From Fistularia commersonii (Eukaryota; Chordata; Actinopteri; Syngnathiformes; Fistulariidae), in assembly GCA_037954325.1 (NCBI GenBank), contig JBBMNZ010000027.1, positions 10,922,001 through 10,986,000 on the forward strand: DNA of 64,000 bases, read 5' to 3'. Positions 58,243 to 64,000 of the stretch are shown here, in pieces; the stretch's first letter is position 1; the number at the start of each line of letters is the position of its first letter. The notes beneath the pieces were generated by a model, which was not told the origin of the DNA, did no database searches, and saw only the letters and a list, made by a program, of their open reading frames with translations. Made by a program: the position numbers and the translations under genes.

Positions 58243-60043
58243 CCCCGCTTCCCCTCCCCGAGCTGCCGAGAGTAAACATTCGGTGTTACCTTTAGGCTAA
58301 ACAGGGGAGAAAAAAAATAAATAACACACACCGTGTTTGAAATGTACATTTGTGATGAGTGTTTTCTACCGGCGTGTCAAAATATAGCAACAAACAATGA
58401 CACGTATCTATTCCGGGGCTTAACACTTCTCTCGTAATGAAGTGTGAAATGCACTTAAAATGAGATTCTCTCTTTCTGCGCTTGTATGACCAACAGGAAG
58501 CAGGATACTGGCGCAACAGTGAGTCGGGTACTTCCCGAGGATTTTATCCAATTCTACTACATTGCGTACTTCTATTTTTAATTTATTACACAGTTTGTGG
58601 CAAAGATAGAGGGACCATATTACGTACTAGTGACCCAGAACCGATTTCGCAGAAAAAAAAGGGGCAGAAACCGATAAAACCTAAAGAGGTTGTACTTTTG
58701 AGGCGCAGTTTCGGCGATCGGCGTCTCATTCATCAGATCGGCCTGGAGGGTTTTACCTTTTTCAATTATCTGCATTAATGTTGACTTGTTTCCACGTGTC
58801 CCTCTCGCTCCGTCTTCGCATCCCTGTTCTTTTTTTTCCTTGACCTTTTGACACCACGAGAGCAAATACGGCGGAAAAGTGAAAGCGGCGTGTGGTCGGT
58901 TGATCCGCTCCCTCAGAACCCGGCTTTAGGACTCGCCTCGCTCCGCTTCACCTGGAGCTCCTTCATCACAAACTGCAGCCGGCGCCCGCGCAGTTCTCGC
59001 TCGCGGCGCCACTCACACACACACACACACACCTCTACCTTTCTCCTGCATTTTTTTGTCTATTTTTGTTCTACTCCTCCTGCACTTAAATTCACCTGAC
59101 CTCTCTTGTGTAAGTTTAATCTCGGAAAGCCCTGCAGCATCACATTCCCTTTTTTTTTTTTTTTTTTTTTTTGAACACACCAGTTCCAAGTGTATCTGAT
59201 GGAAGAGCCCTGCTGGTTTTCCCCAGATTTAACTCCATTTTAAAATCCTGTCTCTCTCTTTAACTGCCTCTGCTTCTTCTTCTTGGTATTTGCGTTGTAA
59301 GGATCTGTAAAAAGAGGAAAAAAAAAAAGTGAAATTGTGAGTCGGTCACCTCCTGCACACGTGCACAGTAGCGTCAGAGGCTAAAGTATGCTCTCTCTGC
59401 TCACCCAGTCTGTTTGAGCCCTTTTAACCACCAAAATAAAAAGTGTTACTTCAAATATATATATATATTTTTCCCAGTAGTTGGAGTTTCATCATTAGCT
59501 ACAAATGTGGAAAGAGAAAAAGTTAAAAGGAAGATGAACCGGGTCTGAACGCACTGCAGCTCGTTGATGTAACAGCCCGAGTATATCTTTCCAAAGCAAA
59601 ATGGGATGTTTTTTTTCCGTTGAAAATTTCAATAAAAGTTTATTTGGAATCTCAGTACTCTTCAAAAGAAGAGTCTGCTTGCAGGGATTAGGCAACTTGG
59701 TGAATTATATGTGTTGAGGTTAACTTGTTTTGAGAATTTCAATCATTATGAATGTACAGAGGCTGTAAAAGAGATCAACTTTATATATGACTAAGCCAAC
59801 TCGGTACTTTCCACATAATGTGAATTGAATATTTGAATTCCAAGGCTATTGTTTGCTCTATAGAGTGTGAATGATTTTATGTGTCTATATGACTCAATGA
59901 TAGGCTCGAGCAGCTCTGCGATTACTAATTTCCGCTTCCTTTATTAACATGCTCAATTTATAAAGTCGGACAGTGGGACATACGGTAATTTCCTGACTAT
60001 TGAGCGCACCTGAATATAGCTAAAATATATAGCTAAAAATAAC

Positions 60044-60395
60044 TACTGCTTAAAAAAAATAAAGGGAACACTCAAACAACACAATGTAACTCCAAGTCAA
60101 TCATATTTCTTTGAAATCAAACCACTTAGGAAGCACAACGGATTCATTTTGACTTGTTTTAAGGACATTACATCAAAGCTGGATCAGCTTGTCGTGAGTT
60201 TTTCCACTTTCATTTTGAGTGTGGCTCCAAATCTAGACCTCCATGTGTTCATATATTTCCATTGAACATTTTTGTGTGATTTTGTTGTCGGCACATTCAA
60301 CTATGTAAAGAACAAACTATTTAATAAGAATATTTCATTCATTCAGATCTAGGATGTGTTATTTTAGTGCTCCCTTTTTTTTTTTCGAGCAGTGT
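60044..60395 (+). mobile_element. Tc1/mariner-type non-autonomous element
   Basis: Terminal inverted repeats: CTGCTTAAAAAAAATAAAGG plus GAACAC on the left, and on the right a sequence whose complement starts CTGCTCGAAAAAAAAAAAGG plus GAGCAC. The subterminal sequences (CAACACAATGTAACTCCAAG left; GATCTAGGATGTGTTATTTT right) are those of a common fish Tc1-like family whose transposase gene is deleted here. Confidence 0.7.
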
Positions 60396-60596
60396 TTATG
60401 TGCACATATGTAGGCTCCACTATAAGCCACAGGTGTTCATGTTGCAACATGAGATATTTACACAAATGTTTTTGTTTTTTTTTTACTTTTAATTAAACAC
60501 ATACCAGTAACATCCACTGCAAATGCTTTTTTCCGAACGGTGGCTGTAACACGGGTGATGAAAAAAAGATGAATAATAAGGAAAAGTCCATCCATC

Positions 60597-60850
60597 CATG
60601 TCTGTGGAGGTTCTCAGTCATCCAGGTCATGCTGAATTCTTGTCAAAATCCTCTTCTCAGGGCAACTGGACTTGAATTTCTTCACTTGAAGACATTTCAA
60701 CCCACATCCGAGAGGATTCTTCAGTTCTGATGACCTATGGGGAGTTTTCAAATATAAGTGCCAGGGCTAGGTTATGTTGGCTTGTTATGTAAATGGAAGA
60801 GTTCACCTGCAGAAAGTAGGTGTATGGGGGTTGTTATGCTAATCATCCAA
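60597..60850 (+). mobile_element. unclassified retroelement-like fragment
   Basis: GTGGAGGTTCTCAGTCATCC, GCAACTGGACTTGAATTTC, TTCACTTGAAGACATTTC, AGAGGATTCTTCAGTTCTGA: a widespread fish repeat tail. A shorter diverged relative lies at 42700-42775. Confidence 0.5.
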
Positions 60851-61085
60851 CCATCCATCCATCCGTTTTCCATCTCCGCTTTGTCCTACTCCAGTTGATC
60901 GCTATCGTCGTCCTCTTCCTGCTCACTAAAACCATTAAAAGTCATCTTCTTCGGTGTTGGAATTGAACGGCCTCAGGATTTCACGATAATTTCATCGGTC
61001 CGATGTGAAGAAGCTAAACGAATCTCGATAGCCCTCCGAAAAAAAATGCATAAATTAGCCGCATCGCTTTTTAAGCCGCGTGCTT

Positions 61086-64000
61086 ACGGTAATTTCGATT
61101 AATTTGATCGAATTCTCAAAAGCGATGCTGAGACATCATTGTTACAGGGAAAAGCTTTCTAAATTCCACCAAGAACAGCGATCACACTGTACGCTTGCAG
61201 TCAGATGCCGTGAGCGTTGGCAATGAGCTGCCTGGCCGGGGTCACCGGGGACGGGGACGGGGCGGGGGGGGGGGGGGGGGGGGGGCGGACCGAGCGCTGA
61301 GGCTAAAGTCTTGTAGCCCCCAGTCCTCCCTCAGGGTGTGGGGTCTTTGCCGGGGGCTTATCACTTCACACACATTGTCATTTCCTATACTATCTCTCTC
61401 CCTCCTTCCGCTCGGCAGCGCCCCCTCAAGCTGTCGGCACACCGGTTCCGAAGGGTCCCTTCAGGAAGGAGAGGTCCGTGTTCCGACGGCGGGCTGATAG
61501 GGGGGAGCCCGATAACCCCGGAGCCAAGTGCTACACCGCCAGCTGACACGAAGCAGATGTCCTCCTGACCCCCATCTCTTTGGGAACGGGACACTCGAAC
61601 GCAAATGCTGCGCGGCTTGAATGTCAGCGGAGCCCCTCTGCTACCGAGAAGGTGTGACCCGATACTTCAGACTTTATGAGCTGCAGAAATGGTTATGATA
61701 ACATTTGGGCTTTGGTGTGCCTCGGCTACCATTCTCTAAATATTATTTAGTGGCTTTACTTCACATTTAGTGACAGGTTAATGTTTGTCTGAAAGAAAAG
61801 TGGGATAGAACAAGGCTAAGCTGTTATGGATTGGAGTTGTGAAGTAATTGTGTATATCTACTTCTTTTACTGGACTTTTTACTGTCCTTTTCCCCGAGTA
61901 AATGTAATAAAAACACCGAACTGAGCCGCCGCGCTGACACTCTACTCTGCGTCACGGCTCCAACAACTGCGTGCAACTATGTAAGAAAATACATTTATGA
62001 GGGCAATAATAACAGAAGACGGGGAAAAACGGACTTGGCAATGAAACGTAACACGAGAGTGGAAGTTATGGCATCAAAACTGGGCCATCACCTGTTCCTC
62101 TCGCTTCCGCAATTCCCAGCCATCCCTCATTCGGCTTTCGCGTTTCGCCCCGAGCGGAAAGCACGCTCCCGGATTTTGCCTTTTCAGAGACAAATGGACA
62201 GCGACTAATATTGTATCATTTCTTTCCCAGGGGTCTTTTAACGTCCGCCGCGTCGGATATGAGCTCTAAATGAAATGCAAATACTTCAAAACACCACACT
62301 CTTGTACCGGATATGTTATCATGTGAAAATCATGAATCTGCCGTCTTGCATACTCTTTACTACTTTCTATTTATGCAAAACACTTTTTGCATTCTGTTTA
62401 TCCCGTAGGTCACTATCACTATTACACTTTATAACACTCTCCTTCTACAGGCTCTATATGTAGTTGGCTAAGTCTAAGATATTTTAGAAAGGGACTTTAT
62501 TATGATCTTCGGTCCTGCAGCAAAACCTGTGAAATCCAAACGACATCGCACTGAATCAATAACTGGCGTTGCAAACCGGTCAGAAATACGCTTCCAGGAG
62601 ACGAGTCCCACGAGTAATTCAGATTCAGTGGAATATTTCTCTGTAAGAAATCCGGTTCTTCCAAATTCTTTTAAAATAACGACAGTCTGACACACTAGGA
62701 TACGGGAAGATATTGAAACCAGCCCCATCTTCCAGTGTGGCCTTATATATATTATTGTACATTTTATGATGTGATTACCCAGATGCTTTTTCTTTTTTTT
62801 GTTGTTGTTTTATTTTATTTTTCCGGTCATTTAAAATATAAATGTGCCATTTTGAAACCCGAGGGAAAATCCCTCATTGCAAACAAGTTTTTTTTTATAG
62901 TCATACAATTTAGAACGGTTTGGGTTAATAGCTTCATCTGAGACGCATTCAGTACTCGATGATAGCTTTTGGACAATAATACATTTCAAGCCTGCCACAC
63001 CTTGTAAGAGAAACCGCAAATACGTCGATTTAATTCACGGGTGAGTTTGAGAAATGGATTTTTACCGCAGATCGTTTGAACCTTCAAGCTTTGAAGAAAA
63101 AAAAAAAAAAAGAGGGTCTTGAATAGCACTTGAATCTTAGTCTTTAGCAGCCTTAAATATAATCCATGAATGCAGTGTGAAATTGAAAGGCGTGCCAGAA
63201 AGACAGGGTCTCGAACATCATCAATATTTGTTTTGTCCGTTATACTCAATATTTACCTCTTATCTGTTCTCTCATGTAAAATCTAATCTGTTGTGCTTTC
63301 ACTTCCGTGGTCCACTTTTCCTGGAAGTTAAGAATTTTGATGTCCACTGAGTAAACATTTATATAAATATCTGTAATTTTCTATACCACCTTTATCACAA
63401 TTATTTCTACTATTCTCATTGGCTGTCATAGAAATCGATCGATATCTGAATTCGCTAAGAGTTGAACTCACTCAGACTCATTTTGAACGTATGTTGACAC
63501 ACAAGTGGGCAAGACACAAAAAAACAACTATTTGCTATGTTTCAATTTGGTTAGGGTTTTATTGTTTATTATTGTTTATCGTTGGATAGGCCTGTAAAGT
63601 CGCAAGCGACGACACCACGGCCAAGAAAAATACCTTGTTTGGGAGTAAAGTAACAAACCCATACAACCCCCAGTGGATCACATGTGATGCTGCTGAAGTC
63701 TGGAGTGTGTTTGTGTGTGTGGATGTGTGATTTGAGCAAACAAAAAAGAAACAAGGTTTTCACAGTTCTGCACGCTAGAGTAGAACCAGTTACCTCATCG
63801 GAGGACGTCTAAACACATGCACAAACACAATCTCGTCTCTACAGACGAACGATAGCCGCTCGCAGATTTTGCTTGGCGCGGACATAAACTTGATTTTTTT
63901 CGTGTCCGAGACCGGGTTATCGCACAAACACAGAGTCACATCCACGGTCACACGCCGGTCAGCCTCTCGGAGAGCGGGGTTGAACACGCACAGAGACCTA
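61086..64000. other. intergenic, right edge
   Basis: No gene seen. G run of 22 at 61264-61285. 61300-62260 is unique, moderately GC-rich sequence; 62260-64000 is AT-rich and unique. I find no irx5 exon before the window ends. Confidence 0.5.
61264..61285. repeat. 22-base G homopolymer
   Basis: Uninterrupted G run in a GGGGACGGGGACGGGGCG context; G-quadruplex-prone and assembly-error-prone. Confidence 0.85.

Larger units (their letters stand above)
56721..59979. other. intergenic
   Basis: No gene seen. CA arrays at 57392-57433, 57741-57785, 58206-58241 and 59013-59032. G run 57990-58005. T tract 59151-59173. 57110-57360 and 58400-58640 are repeat-poor. Confidence 0.5.
59980..61085 (+). mobile_element. 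pogo/Tigger-like element, copy C, with nested insertions
   Basis: It opens TACGGTAATTTCCTGACTAT then TGAGCGCACCTGAATATA and closes near GCATAAATTAGCCGCATCGC, co-linear with copy B and with copy A inverted. Two foreign pieces split it: a Tc1/mariner-type MITE (60044-60395) and a LINE-like fragment (about 60597-60850). No transposase remains. Confidence 0.55.

Noticed and set aside
57627..58349. 240-codon minus-strand frame
   Set aside because: Spans two CA microsatellites, which translate as Cys-Val repeats; no domain.
49561..64000. irx5 or irx3 exons upstream of irx6
   Set aside because: No second Irx homeodomain (PYPTKGEK / WFANARR) occurs anywhere else in the window.

Overview
The window looks like teleost fish nuclear DNA, probably from a compact percomorph-type genome. 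The evidence is short introns with vertebrate splice signals, abundant CA/GT microsatellites and A/T homopolymers, and decayed fish repeat families (hAT MITEs, a Tc1/mariner deletion derivative, RTE-like and L2-like LINE 3' tails, and a pogo/Tigger-like element). There are no operons, ribosome binding sites or other prokaryotic features.

The only gene I can support is one complete Iroquois homeobox gene on the minus strand, coding 49307 down to 45321. It has six coding exons joining in frame to a 509-residue protein. The TALE homeodomain, the Iro box and the N-terminal blocks match vertebrate Irx6 best, so I call it irx6 (irx6a in teleost naming, assuming the IrxBa cluster). Exon 1 (15 codons) and exon 6 (33 codons plus stop) are too short to stand out as open reading frames and were recovered from splice sites and phase. 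Intron 3 uses a GC-AG splice pair. A further intron probably lies in the 3' UTR just after the stop. A poly(A) signal with a GU-rich downstream stretch lies near 44894, and a CCAAT/TATA pair near 49510-49545 is the likely core promoter.

The other roughly 60 kb has no supportable gene: about 45 kb downstream of irx6 (left) and 14.5 kb upstream (right). This fits the known gene deserts of vertebrate Irx clusters, which carry long-range developmental enhancers. By vertebrate synteny, irx5 and irx3 would lie beyond the right edge and mmp2 beyond the left edge; neither is visible here. Several repeat-poor, homeobox- or POU-site-rich blocks are candidate conserved non-coding elements, but only cross-species alignment can confirm them.

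Layout: 1-3700 AT-rich then mixed intergenic; 3705-6843 a repeat island (RTE tail, hAT MITE with target-site duplication, pogo-like copy, LINE tail, palindromic hAT MITE); 6844-24590 intergenic with two copies of an unclassified roughly 480-bp repeat and a perfect octamer palindrome at 16047-16063; 24597-26483 a second repeat island with a pogo-type transposase fragment; 26484-36247 intergenic with the best candidate regulatory blocks; 36248-37215 and 42935-43640 minisatellites that appear to be expansions of an L2-like LINE tail, with a third at 52915-53180; 44880-49560 irx6; 49561-64000 upstream intergenic DNA with dense CA arrays and a nested repeat at 59980-61085.
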